A stretch of 47,674 bases of DNA from Pseudomonadota bacterium (GTDB lineage Bacteria > Pseudomonadota > Gammaproteobacteria > Steroidobacterales > SZUA-146), in assembly GCA_039028935.1 (NCBI GenBank), contig JBCCHD010000027.1, forward strand, positions 1 through 47,674, in the 5' to 3' direction. The first letter of the stretch is position 1. Each line of letters begins with the position of its first letter. Shown here piece by piece: positions 1-9,666 of this stretch. The notes beneath the pieces are model-generated. The model did not search any database. It was not told the origin of the DNA and saw nothing but the letters and a program-made list of their open reading frames with translations. The translations under genes were made by a program, and so were the position numbers.

Positions 1-493
1 CCGGCGCGATACTCGTATCGACCAATGAAAACTCGTCGCTCAAGAAGTAGTTGTTGGCGGCGAACACATCGGAACTCGCCAGAATACTCTCCTTGAGGAT
101 TTTACGAGCGCGAGCATTTTTCTTGCGATCAGCCGCCGCCTCGATTTCTTCGACGAGGCTGTACCAGTCTTTTTCGATTCGATACAACGCCAAACGAAAC
201 TGGGCGCGAGTCACAGGGTCAACGGGCATGAGCGGTGGATGAGGAAATCGCTCATCGAGGTATTCGACGATTACACGAGAATCGTAAAGAACCAACTCGC
301 GATCCACGAGCGTGGGAACACTGTGATAGGGGTTAAGGTCGAGCAAATCCTCGGGCAATCGAGGCCCATTAACATCAACGATTTCGACGTTGATGCTTTT
401 CTCGGCCAGCACAATGCGCACACGATGACTGTGCGGACACGTGGGCTTTGAGAAAAGAGTCATGACGGACCGTCGGTTGGCGATAATAGCCAT
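1..493 (-). CDS. sspA: Stringent starvation protein A homologue (partial, C-terminus beyond window)
   Basis: SspA is a glutathione-S-transferase-fold protein that binds RNA polymerase and alters transcription in starvation and acid stress. About 164 codons are present; the frame runs off the left edge, so the helical C-terminal domain is incomplete. The start ATG at 493-491 is preceded by GGAGA at good spacing. The N-terminus (MAIIANRRSVMTLFS), the block SVPTLVDRELVLYDSR and the block YLDERFPHPPLMPVDP are close to E. coli SspA, as are RIEKDWY and YFLSDEFSLVDT. Unlike E. coli SspA, the thioredoxin-fold loop carries Cys19 in TCPHS. It lies downstream of petABC on the same strand, the usual neighbourhood in many gammaproteobacteria; sspB would be expected next. 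Identification is firm. Confidence 0.95.
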   Translation of the reverse strand, partial: MAIIANRRSVMTLFSKPTCPHSHRVRIVLAEKSINVEIVDVNGPRLPEDLLDLNPYHSVPTLVDRELVLYDSRVIVEYLDERFPHPPLMPVDPVTRAQFRLALYRIEKDWYSLVEEIEAAADRKKNARARKILKESILASSDVFAANNYFLSDEFSLVDTSIAP

Positions 494-818
494 AAATGCT
501 GTCTCCGCGAGCGTTTTGTTGTGATCGGGCTGCATCGTCGCGTGCAGCTTTTCCGTTTGCGAGGGATCCACACGCCGTATGGCGTGTTGCTGTCCGACGC
601 GCAATCAGGCGATGATACCGAAAATACCGCGTCGACACACCGTCAATCGGTTACTCGGGATCAGTACGTCACCTCACCCGTATCGCGCTGGTCGCGCCAT
701 CTCGTCCCATCCGGCTTGGAAAACAAGGTGAGAACCACCCGGTCGGCACCGATCGCCGGCGCAACAGCTACTGCTGGCGGGCGGGGTTGAGGTGACCGAA
801 CGGACGTCCAGCGGTCCC
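494..818. other. Intergenic region between petC and sspA
   Basis: This stretch of 325 bases lies between the petC stop and the sspA start, both genes on the minus strand. I see no convincing gene: open frames here lack a ribosome-binding site and resemble no known protein. It probably holds the sspA promoter and a leader of the sspA mRNA. On the minus strand a TATCAT hexamer (around 611-616) is a possible -10, but I find no matching -35 at normal spacing. No stem followed by a T run marks the end of petC. Confidence 0.5.
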
Positions 819-1613
819 CTAGTGAATGTCCTTCCAGTATTCGACCTTTAGCGCGTAAGTGAGCAGCCCCAAAAGAACGAGAAAACCCAACACCATGAAG
901 CCAATCGACTGCCTTTTGAGCTTCATCGGCTCGGCGGTGTACTCCATAAACGCTGTGGTGTCGCGCACAAAACTGCTGAATTCTTGTGGCGTCATTGAAC
1001 CTTCGGTGTGCTGTTCGAAACGATCAAACACCTTAACCTTCTTGGCGTTACCGCTGTCGTCCATCACTACGTTGCCATTGTCGTCGAGCATGTCCTCGTC
1101 ACGATAAACGGCGACTTGTTGACCCTGCAGCGCCCACAGCACGTTGGGCATGGAGGACCCAGGAAGCACTTTATTGTTGGTACCAAATGTGCGGCTATCA
1201 TCGAGATAAAAACTCTTCAGGTAGGTGTAAATCCAGTCGACGCCACGCGAACGAGCGGTGAGGGACAGATCAGGGGGCGCAGCATTGAAGTACCCTTCAG
1301 ACTGCTCCTTGGTCATCGCGGTCAGAACGTTACTGTTGACCCTATCGACACCGAAAATCAGATTTTCGCGAAGTTGATCCTCGCTCATCCCTAAATCTTC
1401 AGCGATCCGGTTGTAGCGCACGTATTGCATGGAATGGCAGCCCACACAGTAGTTCATGAAATTTCGCGCGCCGCGCTGAAGCGATGCCGTGTTTTCCATT
1501 TCGGTATTCGCCGACTGCAGCGCCGCGGCGGGGCCAGCGGCGAGGGCCGGCGCCGCAAGGCCAATCAGACCCAGCAAAACAACGAGGCGGGTCACGTGAT
1601 TAATGGCTTTCAT
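819..1613 (-). CDS. petC: Ubiquinol-cytochrome c reductase, cytochrome c1 subunit
   Basis: Membrane-anchored c-type cytochrome of the bc1 complex, passing electrons from the Rieske centre to a soluble cytochrome c on the periplasmic side. The 264-residue protein begins with a Sec signal peptide (hydrophobic residues about 9-25, ending ALAAG). It has one haem-binding motif, CVGCH, at residues 56-60, a probable axial Met155 in PGSSMPNVLW, and a C-terminal membrane helix at about 238-256 ending in VEYWKDIH. The ATG at 1613 lies inside the end of petB, a 14-base overlap that implies translational coupling. It is the third gene of petABC. Length and motifs are normal for the family. Confidence 0.97.
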   Translation of the reverse strand: MKAINHVTRLVVLLGLIGLAAPALAAGPAAALQSANTEMENTASLQRGARNFMNYCVGCHSMQYVRYNRIAEDLGMSEDQLRENLIFGVDRVNSNVLTAMTKEQSEGYFNAAPPDLSLTARSRGVDWIYTYLKSFYLDDSRTFGTNNKVLPGSSMPNVLWALQGQQVAVYRDEDMLDDNGNVVMDDSGNAKKVKVFDRFEQHTEGSMTPQEFSSFVRDTTAFMEYTAEPMKLKRQSIGFMVLGFLVLLGLLTYALKVEYWKDIH

Positions 1614-2856
1614 ACGTCACCCTCTCCGGCTCAGGTTGATGCTGCCCCATCTTCGACCACCACGGCATGGTAATGAGAAAGATGAAGTAGAAGGCGGTGA
1701 ACACACGCGACAAAATCGTATACAGATCGGTCACCGGCTGTAGCCCCAGATACCCCAGCGCCAAAAAGCTAATGACGAACAACGTCAGCATGACTTTTGA
1801 CACCATGCTGCGGTATCGCATCGATCGGGCCGGGCTTCGATCAAGCCATGGCAACAAAAACAGAAGCACAATCGCCAGGCCCATCGCGATCACACCGGCC
1901 AACTTCTCAGGCAGCGCCCGCAGAATGGCGTAGAACGGCGTGAAGTACCAAACTGGCGCGATGTGTTCCGGCGTTTTGAGCCGATCCGCCGGCTCAAAAT
2001 TAGCGTGCTCGAGGAACAGACCACCCATTTCGGGCGCGAAAAACACCACAAGGAAGAAGATGAAAAGGAAGACGGTGAGCCCAAACAAGTCCTTAACCGT
2101 GTAATAAGGATGGAACGGAATTCCGTCTAACGGCACACCATCCTTATCTTTGAGCTTCTTGATCTCAATCCCGTCTGGGTTGTTGGAACCCACCTGGTGA
2201 AGCGCACCGAGGTGAAAGACCACCAGCATCAGTAGAACCAGCGGCAACGCGATCACATGAAACGCGAAGAATCGGTTTAGCGTGATGTCACTGATGAAGT
2301 AATCGCCCCGGATCCACTCAGCCAGGCCGTCGCCAACGACCGGTATCGCGCCAAATAGGGATACGATCACTTGTGCGCCCCAGTACGACATCTGGCCCCA
2401 GGGCAATAGATACCCCATGAACGCTTCTGCCATGAGGATCAGGTAGATAAACATCCCGATCACCCAGAGCAATTCGCGCGGCTTGCGGTAAGAGCCGTAG
2501 AGCAATGCGCGGAACATATGCAGGTAAACCACCACGAAAAACGCTGAGGCTCCCGTCGAATGCATGTACCGAATGAGCCAACCCCAGCTCACGTCACGCA
2601 TGATGTACTCAACCGATGCAAACGCGCCCGCCGCTGACGGCTTGTAATTCATCGTGAGCATAATGCCGGTTACGATTTGAATCACCAGCACAACCAGTGC
2701 CAGTGATCCGAAGTAATACCAAATGTTGAAGTTCTTGGGCGCGTAGTACTCACTGACGTGCGCTTTCCAGAACCCCGAGAAACCGGTGCGGTCATCGACC
2801 CACTGACCGAAGCGCTCCAATCGACCTGCGCCCACTGTTGCTGTCTGCTTTGTCAT
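1600..2856 (-). CDS. petB: Ubiquinol-cytochrome c reductase, cytochrome b subunit
   Basis: Polytopic dihaem subunit of the bc1 complex that holds the quinol-oxidation (Qo) and quinone-reduction (Qi) sites. The 418-residue protein has the two pairs of haem-ligand histidines: His99 and His113 in the second membrane helix, His200 and His215 in the fourth. The Qo-site motif, PEWY in mitochondria and alphaproteobacteria, is PVWY at residues 301-304, so the conserved glutamate is replaced by valine. A charged C-terminal tail follows the last membrane helix. Its ATG overlaps the petA stop by four bases (ATGA), which indicates coupled translation. Identification is certain. Confidence 0.98.
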   Translation of the reverse strand: MTKQTATVGAGRLERFGQWVDDRTGFSGFWKAHVSEYYAPKNFNIWYYFGSLALVVLVIQIVTGIMLTMNYKPSAAGAFASVEYIMRDVSWGWLIRYMHSTGASAFFVVVYLHMFRALLYGSYRKPRELLWVIGMFIYLILMAEAFMGYLLPWGQMSYWGAQVIVSLFGAIPVVGDGLAEWIRGDYFISDITLNRFFAFHVIALPLVLLMLVVFHLGALHQVGSNNPDGIEIKKLKDKDGVPLDGIPFHPYYTVKDLFGLTVFLFIFFLVVFFAPEMGGLFLEHANFEPADRLKTPEHIAPVWYFTPFYAILRALPEKLAGVIAMGLAIVLLFLLPWLDRSPARSMRYRSMVSKVMLTLFVISFLALGYLGLQPVTDLYTILSRVFTAFYFIFLITMPWWSKMGQHQPEPERVTYESH

Positions 2857-3446
2857 GACGCCTGACCTCCGTCGTCGCCGATCAGCAACCAGCCGTCTTC
2901 GATGCTGCGATACGGCGGCACCTCCAGATTGGCTGCCGCCGGCATGGCCTTGAAGACACGCCCAGAAATATCAAATTCAGAACCGTGGCACGCACACAAA
3001 AAGCCCACTAACTCTTTGTCTGCTCCCGGTGATCCCACTTCGGGACGGTATTCGGGGGCACACCCCAGGTGCGTACATACGCCCAGCAGCACCAGCAGTT
3101 CAGGATCGCGCGATCGAGTCGCATTCTTCGCGTAGTTGGGCTGATCGGACTGATCAGAGTCCGGATCGAATAGGTCGCTGGTCACTTTCGGTAAGGTTTC
3201 CAGAGCCTGCTCACTGCGGCGCACGATGTACACCGGCTTACCGCGCCACTCAACCCGCAAAAGTCCGCCCATTTCGAGCTTAGTCACATCGACCTTAACC
3301 GGGGCACCGACCGCTTTGGCACGGGCACTGGGTTTGAAGGACAAAACAAACGGCGCCGCCAGCGCGGCCGCGCCGACACCCGCGGTCACGGATGTGGCCA
3401 CCGTCAGCAGCCGCCGTCGGCCCAAATCTACTTCGCCATCACTCAT
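2853..3446 (-). CDS. petA: Ubiquinol-cytochrome c reductase, Rieske iron-sulfur subunit
   Basis: 2Fe-2S subunit of the bc1 complex. I choose the ATG at 3446, giving 197 residues, because AGGGG lies nine bases upstream and the protein then starts with the usual short cytoplasmic segment. Residues 10-12 are RRR, followed by a hydrophobic helix (about 13-36), as in twin-arginine signal anchors. Cluster ligands are in CTHLGC (Cys124, His126, Cys129) and CACHGS (Cys151, Cys153, His154); Cys129 and Cys153 would form the usual disulfide. The frame stays open 46 codons further upstream to an ATG at 3584, but that extension has no family resemblance. First gene of petABC. Confidence 0.97.
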   Translation of the reverse strand: MSDGEVDLGRRRLLTVATSVTAGVGAAALAAPFVLSFKPSARAKAVGAPVKVDVTKLEMGGLLRVEWRGKPVYIVRRSEQALETLPKVTSDLFDPDSDQSDQPNYAKNATRSRDPELLVLLGVCTHLGCAPEYRPEVGSPGADKELVGFLCACHGSEFDISGRVFKAMPAAANLEVPPYRSIEDGWLLIGDDGGQAS

Positions 3447-3766
3447 TAATATGTTCCCCTGGGAGTCAGCCAGTGTTGTGATCACGCCCGCACAGGTGCC
3501 GTCCTCTTGCCTGAGTCGCCAATTGGCGGCGACCGCCACCGGTGCGTTACACGTTTTGTCCACGCCGCCTTCGCTGATGCCCAAGCCTCTGATATATCAG
3601 TTTAAATTGATTATCAGCCGGTTAAATTAAGGGATCGGCGTAGGCACTTGTCGGCGCCGTGTTGCGCTGCCCGTGTCTGCGTCTGGCCGCATTATACACA
3701 CCGATTTGCTGCGATGCCTACACCCGCATAGTATCCGGCATTCACCCTCTAAATGACGTGAAAATC
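3447..3766. other. Divergent intergenic region petA / degS
   Basis: This 320-base region separates petA (minus) and degS (plus) and should hold both promoters. It contains an AT-rich patch at 3589-3631 with the perfect 12-bp palindrome CTGATATATCAG (3589-3600) and a second, imperfect copy of its half-site (TTGATTATCAG) just after it, possibly a regulator-binding site. On the minus strand TATAAT (3691-3696) is the best -10 in the region. No RNA gene is evident. Confidence 0.5.
3691..3719 (-). promoter_or_regulatory. Candidate promoter for petABC
   Basis: Read on the minus strand, a perfect TATAAT (3691-3696) is preceded, about 18 bases earlier, by TAGGCA (4 of 6 matches to the -35 consensus). 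Transcription would start near 3684 and leave a leader of about 240 bases before petA, running through the palindrome at 3589-3600. The call rests on sequence match only. Confidence 0.35.
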
Positions 3767-4840
3767 ATGCGTGATTCGACCGCCACTCCCTCGCTGCTCA
3801 TTTACTGGCTCAAAGCCGCCGTTGTCGGCCTTGCGGCCGCCTTTATCGTCGTGTGGTTCAACCGCGGCTTTGCCGAACCGCCGACCGATGGTTACGCCGA
3901 TGCTGTCGCCGTCGCGGCACCCGCTGTCGTCTACCTTTATACCAGTCGGTCCCTGGCCGAGCGCGGTCAGCGACTTGGCGGAACCGACATCCCGGTACGG
4001 CGGGAAGTGCCGAACAATGTTGGCTCGGGCGTCGTCATTCGTCATGACGGTCTGATCGTGACCAATGAGCACCTGCTTCGCAATGCGGAAAACATATACG
4101 TCGTTCTGCGTGACGGCGCCGTGTTGCGCGCCACCATCATCGGTATCGACGCGGATACCGACCTGGCACTGCTGGATGTCGACGCCACCGATCTACCGAC
4201 CATAAAGATGGGCCGCTCTGATACCTTGCGCATTGGACAGGTGGTGCTCGCGATTGGCAACGCCTTTGGCATCGGCCAAACGGTCACTCAGGGCATCGTG
4301 AGCGCGACCGATCGCGACGAACTCAATCTCAACCGCATCGAACAGTTTATCCAGACCGATGCGTCGATTAATCCCGGGAACTCGGGCGGCGCCTTGGTCG
4401 ATACGGCCGGGCGCCTCATTGGCATAAACTCAGCCGTGATTAACCCCGCTGGCTCAGAAGGCATCAGCTTTGCCATTCCCGTCAATTTGGTACGCGGCGT
4501 CTCCAATCAACTGCTTGAGCACGGTCGTGTGATCCGTGGCTGGCTCGGACTACAAGCAGGACCCGTGCCGCCACACCTGGTGGACCGACTGGGCATTCTC
4601 TCCGGCGGCATTATCGTCACCGCGGTGCAACGCGGCTCACCTGCTGAACTGGCGGGCATCGGCCCCGGCGATGTGATTATTGCGGTGAATGATCAGCCTG
4701 TGCCTCGGGTCAAAGATGCCGTGAATCGCATTAGCAACATCCCGCCGGGCGGCGAAGTGTTGCTGCGAATCTTGCGGGGAGGCCAGACGATTGAAGCCCG
4801 CGTGCGTGTCATCGAGCAACCGGCGTTGAGCGGTGGTTAG
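3767..4840 (+). CDS. degS: DegS-type membrane-anchored serine protease (HtrA family)
   Basis: Inner-membrane-anchored periplasmic protease; in E. coli, DegS senses misfolded porins through its PDZ domain and makes the first cut in the anti-sigma factor RseA. The 357-residue protein has an N-terminal membrane helix (about 12-31) and a trypsin-like domain with catalytic His102 (TNEHLL), Asp132 (DTDLALL) and Ser206 (NPGNSGGAL). It has a single PDZ domain from about 265, which separates it from two-PDZ DegP and DegQ. The QFIQTDASI and GISFAIP blocks match DegS/AlgW. The start is taken at ATG 3767; an in-frame GTG three codons upstream is an alternative. Convergent with murA. Confidence 0.92.
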   Translation: MRDSTATPSLLIYWLKAAVVGLAAAFIVVWFNRGFAEPPTDGYADAVAVAAPAVVYLYTSRSLAERGQRLGGTDIPVRREVPNNVGSGVVIRHDGLIVTNEHLLRNAENIYVVLRDGAVLRATIIGIDADTDLALLDVDATDLPTIKMGRSDTLRIGQVVLAIGNAFGIGQTVTQGIVSATDRDELNLNRIEQFIQTDASINPGNSGGALVDTAGRLIGINSAVINPAGSEGISFAIPVNLVRGVSNQLLEHGRVIRGWLGLQAGPVPPHLVDRLGILSGGIIVTAVQRGSPAELAGIGPGDVIIAVNDQPVPRVKDAVNRISNIPPGGEVLLRILRGGQTIEARVRVIEQPALSGG

Positions 4841-4845
4841 GCAGA

Positions 4846-4860
4846 AGCCATAGCATGGCT
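4846..4860. repeat. Small inverted repeat between convergent degS and murA
   Basis: AGCCAT and ATGGCT form a 6-bp stem with a 3-base loop immediately after the degS stop. No T run follows, so it is at most a weak terminator or a processing or stability element. Confidence 0.3.
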
Positions 4861-4920
4861 CGCCAGCCCGTGAATGGGGATTAAGATCGGTGGTATCGCG
4901 GCGCCGGGACCGATGACCGG

Positions 4921-6180
<1,260 letters not shown>

Positions 6181-6252
6181 TTACCCCTGCAAGGTGGTTG
6201 GATGACGGTGACAACCAGTAGCCACCTGCCAAGCCGCAAAACGACCGATTAT

Positions 6253-6489
6253 TCAGAGCGCCTGCCATTCCGCGGGCGTGTAGGTTTGCAGCGCCAGCGC
6301 ATGAATTTCTCGCCCCATGAGCTCACCGAGCGTGGCGTATACCTGCTGGTGACGCTTGAGACTGCGCAAACCGTCAAACCCCGCATCGATAACCTGCGCC
6401 TCAAAATGCGTGTTGTCATCAGATTTTACAATGACCTGGGCGTCGGGCATTCCCGCCTCAATTAATGCACTTACTTGTTCGGGTGTCAT
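6253..6489 (-). CDS. ibaG: BolA-family protein IbaG
   Basis: Small BolA-fold protein of 78 residues. BolA/IbaG proteins pair with monothiol glutaredoxins to bind [2Fe-2S] clusters, and IbaG has been linked to acid stress. The start at ATG 6489 gives the family-typical N-terminus (MTPEQVSALIEAGMP). The conserved core SLKRHQQVYATLGELM (about 43-58) is followed by IHAL with His63. An in-frame open stretch to 6594 is not needed. It lies 75 bases upstream of murA, the E. coli gene order, and is divergent from yrbG. The mla genes that follow or precede ibaG in many gammaproteobacteria are absent. Confidence 0.92.
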   Translation of the reverse strand: MTPEQVSALIEAGMPDAQVIVKSDDNTHFEAQVIDAGFDGLRSLKRHQQVYATLGELMGREIHALALQTYTPAEWQAL

Positions 6490-6648
6490 GGTGTCTCCAG
6501 TCTGTCGGCCGGTCGCCCGGCCCATTTGCGCAGCCAGTGTAGCGAAATGTGGCTGAAAACCAAGCTTTTCATGTCCGTATCGCGTGGTCCACACCTCGGC
6601 GGCTGTGTTATCGTCTGGCTCCCCAAAAGTCTGAACAACGATAAATTT

Positions 6649-7620
6649 ATGCCGCTACTGATCACCGCCTTGTTGGCTGGTTTCGCCTTGTTAATCTGGG
6701 GTGCCGACCGGTTTGTGATTGGCTCAGCCGCCACCGCCCACCGACTGGGCGTATCATCCTTGCTCATCGGACTAACGGTGGTGGGGTTTGGCACCTCAGC
6801 ACCAGAGATCATCGTCTCGATCAGCGCGGCGGCGAGGGGCGCGCCGCAGCTGGCGGTTGGCAACGCGCTGGGCTCCAATATTGCCAACATCGGCCTAATC
6901 TTAGGCGTAACGGCTCTGATCACCCCTCTGGTCGTTCGCTCACAAACGCTGCGGCGTGAGTTACCGATGCTGCTGGCGATCACACTACTGGCGCTGCTGC
7001 CGTTTCTCGATTCCTATCTCAGTCGTCTTGAGGGTGTTGGTCTATTCGGCGGCTTGGTGCTCATGCTCTATTGGCTCGTACGATTGGAAACAACCAGTAG
7101 TAGTGCCGACGAGCTGTCCGCTGAGGCTGACGCAGAAATTCGCCACGACCTCTCGTTGATGCAGGCCGTCGGCATATTGATGCTCGGACTGCTGGTCTTA
7201 CTCACGGGCTCTCAGCTTCTGGTCTGGGGCGCCACGGGCCTGGCCAAAACGCTGGGCATTTCAGATTTGGTCATCGGTCTGACGGTAGTGGCGATTGGCA
7301 CCAGTCTGCCGGAGCTCGCTGCCTCAATAGCCGCCGTGTTCAAACAGGAACACGACCTGGCCATCGGCAATGTGATTGGCTCCAACATGTACAACTTATT
7401 GGCGGTCATGGGCCTGGCCGGTCTCGTCCGCCCGACGGAACTTAGCAATCATGTGTTGGAGCGGGATTTTCCCGTCATGATAGGGTTGACCGTACTGCTG
7501 TTTGCCATGTCTTACGGCTGGCGTCAGGGCGGACAACGCATTAACCGAGCCGAAGGCGCCGCACTGCTGCTGATTTTTGTGGTCTATCAGGTTTATATCG
7601 TTTACGGAGAACTGACGTGA
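6649..7620 (+). CDS. yrbG: Calcium/sodium antiporter, YrbG family (CaCA superfamily)
   Basis: Inner-membrane cation/Ca2+ exchanger of 323 residues with about ten membrane helices. The two inverted alpha-repeats are clear: GFGTSAPEIIVS near residue 48 and AIGTSLPELAAS near residue 215, each with the acidic residue that coordinates the ion, and each followed by an (A)xGNxxGSN block. The start is ATG 6649; upstream codons in the same frame are not hydrophobic and overlap the ibaG start region. It heads the kds-lpt operon exactly as in E. coli. Its physiological ion is inferred from the family. Confidence 0.92.
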   Translation: MPLLITALLAGFALLIWGADRFVIGSAATAHRLGVSSLLIGLTVVGFGTSAPEIIVSISAAARGAPQLAVGNALGSNIANIGLILGVTALITPLVVRSQTLRRELPMLLAITLLALLPFLDSYLSRLEGVGLFGGLVLMLYWLVRLETTSSSADELSAEADAEIRHDLSLMQAVGILMLGLLVLLTGSQLLVWGATGLAKTLGISDLVIGLTVVAIGTSLPELAASIAAVFKQEHDLAIGNVIGSNMYNLLAVMGLAGLVRPTELSNHVLERDFPVMIGLTVLLFAMSYGWRQGGQRINRAEGAALLLIFVVYQVYIVYGELT

Positions 7621-8621
7621 GCGCCCACGCCGACAACACCGCCCGCCTGGGCAGCCTCGACGACGTGCGATCGATCGCCGCGAAAGTGCTCGACATCGAG
7701 GCAAAAGCCATTAATGGTTTGCTGGCGCGTCTAGACGACGCGTTTTATCAGGCGGCTGCCTTGTGTATGAACTGCACGGGTCGTCTCGTTGTGACGGGCA
7801 TGGGCAAGTCCGGACACATTGCCAATAAGATCGCCGCGACATTGGCGTCCACCGGTTCACCGTCTTTTTTTGTGCATCCCGGTGAAGCCTCGCATGGTGA
7901 CATGGGCATGATCACCAACGACGACGCCGTCTTGGCGGTGTCCAATTCCGGTGAAACCGCGGAGATTCTGATGTTGTTGCCAACGATCAAGCGTCTCGGC
8001 GTGCCGCTGATTGCGATGACCGGCAAGCCGAATTCAACGCTGGCGCGCGCGGCCAGCGCCCACATCGACGTCGGCGTGGCCGAAGAAGCCTGCCCACTCA
8101 ATCTCGCACCGACCGCCAGCACCACAGCCACGCTGGCTATGGGTGACGCGCTGGCAGTCGTGCTGCTCGAAAGCCGTGGTTTCACTTCTGAGGATTTTGC
8201 CCTGTCGCATCCGGGCGGCGCACTCGGTCGAAAGCTACTCATGCGGGTTGCAGATGTCATGCGCATCGGCGACGAAATTTCGGCCGTACAACCCGACGTC
8301 AATCTTGGCGAAGCGCTGCTGGACATGTCCAAGAAAGGACTCGGCATGACCATTGTGACGGATCATGACTCGACGATGCTCGGTGTCTTCACGGACGGCG
8401 ATTTGCGCCGCGTCATTGACGCGCGCACAGACATTCATAGCGTCGCAATCAGCGAGGTTATGATTCGCGAATGCAAATCTGCCCATCCCTCTATGATGGC
8501 GGCTGAGGCGGTACACGTCATGGAAACGTATCGCATCACGGCTCTACCGGTCGTCGATGAAGCGAACAAAGTGATCGGTGCACTCAACATCCATGATCTG
8601 TTCCGCGCGGGCGTTGTCTAG
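7617..8621 (+). CDS. kdsD: Arabinose-5-phosphate isomerase
   Basis: Converts ribulose 5-phosphate to arabinose 5-phosphate, the first step of Kdo synthesis for LPS. The 334 residues comprise an SIS domain (about 40-180), with GMGKSGHIANK and the conserved HPGEASHGDMGM block, and a tandem CBS pair (about 210-330). The start is GTG at 7617, overlapping the yrbG stop by four bases, and the stop overlaps the start of kdsC. The tight packing points to one transcript from yrbG onward. Confidence 0.96.
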   Translation: MSAHADNTARLGSLDDVRSIAAKVLDIEAKAINGLLARLDDAFYQAAALCMNCTGRLVVTGMGKSGHIANKIAATLASTGSPSFFVHPGEASHGDMGMITNDDAVLAVSNSGETAEILMLLPTIKRLGVPLIAMTGKPNSTLARAASAHIDVGVAEEACPLNLAPTASTTATLAMGDALAVVLLESRGFTSEDFALSHPGGALGRKLLMRVADVMRIGDEISAVQPDVNLGEALLDMSKKGLGMTIVTDHDSTMLGVFTDGDLRRVIDARTDIHSVAISEVMIRECKSAHPSMMAAEAVHVMETYRITALPVVDEANKVIGALNIHDLFRAGVV

Positions 8622-9118
8622 TGGCACCCCCCCATAACGCACTGGCCAATATCGAACTCCTGGTCTTGGATGTCGACGGCGTACTGACCGACGGTCAGCT
8701 GCTGTATGGCGCGGAGGGTGAAATTGGCAAATCGTTTAACGTGAAAGATGGCTATGGTCTACGCCGCCTATTGACCGCAGGCGTGCACATCGCCGCGATC
8801 GGTGGGCGTCGCTCAGACGGCGCACTGATGCGCTTAAGTGAACTCGGCATTGAGCACATTCACCTGGGCTGTCGGGACAAAGTAGCGGTTCTGACCCAGC
8901 TCCAGCAGGCGCTGAAGCTCAACCCCGACCAAACCGCCGTGATGGGTGATGACCTACCCGATCTTGCCATGATGGCACTCGGCGCGATTCGTATCGCGCC
9001 CGCCGACGCCGTGGCGGCGCTGCGTGACCAGACCGACTGGGTGACCAGTCTCCCCGGCGGTCGCGGCGCCGTGCGTGAGGTCTGCGACGCGCTGCTGGCG
9101 GCCAGGGAGGGTCGATGA
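8621..9118 (+). CDS. kdsC: 3-deoxy-D-manno-octulosonate 8-phosphate phosphatase
   Basis: HAD-superfamily phosphatase that releases Kdo from Kdo-8-phosphate. The 165-residue protein has motif I LDVDGVLTDG (nucleophile Asp and acid/base Asp, about residues 16-25), the KDGYGLRRL stretch, and the Mg-binding GDDLPDLAMM (about 108-117). It is a capless C0-type HAD, which fits the tetramer-forming KdsC family. The GTG start at 8621 shares a base with the kdsD stop; the end overlaps lptC by four bases. Confidence 0.95.
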   Translation: MAPPHNALANIELLVLDVDGVLTDGQLLYGAEGEIGKSFNVKDGYGLRRLLTAGVHIAAIGGRRSDGALMRLSELGIEHIHLGCRDKVAVLTQLQQALKLNPDQTAVMGDDLPDLAMMALGAIRIAPADAVAALRDQTDWVTSLPGGRGAVREVCDALLAAREGR

Positions 9119-9666
9119 CCACTCGCCGAATTGCGCTGTTCATCCTCATCGCACTCGCCATCGCCAGCGGCTGGTTGCTCAAACCTACGTCCAATGAAAC
9201 GTTGCAGACGCAACAGCGCGAACTCAGCGACGGCTACTATCTACTCGATGCCACCATCAGTGATACCGATGAAAACGGCCAATTGGTCTACTCGCTGCAA
9301 GCCGATCGAATCGATCATGTGCCCGATGACGGCAGCGTCATTCTCAACGGACTCAACGTGCTGTACACCAGCGATGCCAGCAGCACATGGACCATCGCCG
9401 CCGAGCGCGGCACAATGAGTGCGGCTCGCGAATCGCTCGACCTCAATGGTGGCGTCACCATCCGCTCTGATCCTGAACAGAATACGGCGGTCAGCACCGA
9501 GCAGCTGACGCTTGATATGATCAATAACGAGGCGCGCACCGATCGTCAGGTCACCGTCGATCTTCGCGGTGGTCGACTTGTTGCACAAGGCATGCGCGCC
9601 GACTTAAAAAGTAAACAGATCGATCTGCTCTCAAACGTGCGCGGATCCTTTGAGGCCACACCATGA
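9115..9666 (+). CDS. lptC: LPS export ABC transporter periplasmic protein LptC
   Basis: Single-pass inner-membrane protein that takes LPS from LptB2FG and passes it to LptA. The 183 residues start with a membrane helix (about 6-23) followed by a periplasmic beta-jellyroll; the segment YYLLDATISDTDENGQL is typical. The ATGA overlap with kdsC and a four-base overlap with lptA place it in the operon. Sequence conservation in LptC is low, so the call leans partly on gene order. Confidence 0.92.
   Translation: MTTRRIALFILIALAIASGWLLKPTSNETLQTQQRELSDGYYLLDATISDTDENGQLVYSLQADRIDHVPDDGSVILNGLNVLYTSDASSTWTIAAERGTMSAARESLDLNGGVTIRSDPEQNTAVSTEQLTLDMINNEARTDRQVTVDLRGGRLVAQGMRADLKSKQIDLLSNVRGSFEATP

Noticed and set aside
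521-790. Open frame between petC and sspA (plus strand)
   Set aside because: No ribosome-binding site, low-complexity basic translation and antisense position to the expected sspA promoter region.
3447-3584. In-frame 46-codon N-terminal extension of petA
   Set aside because: It has no family resemblance, whereas ATG 3446 has a strong ribosome-binding site and gives the normal length and Tat-type start.
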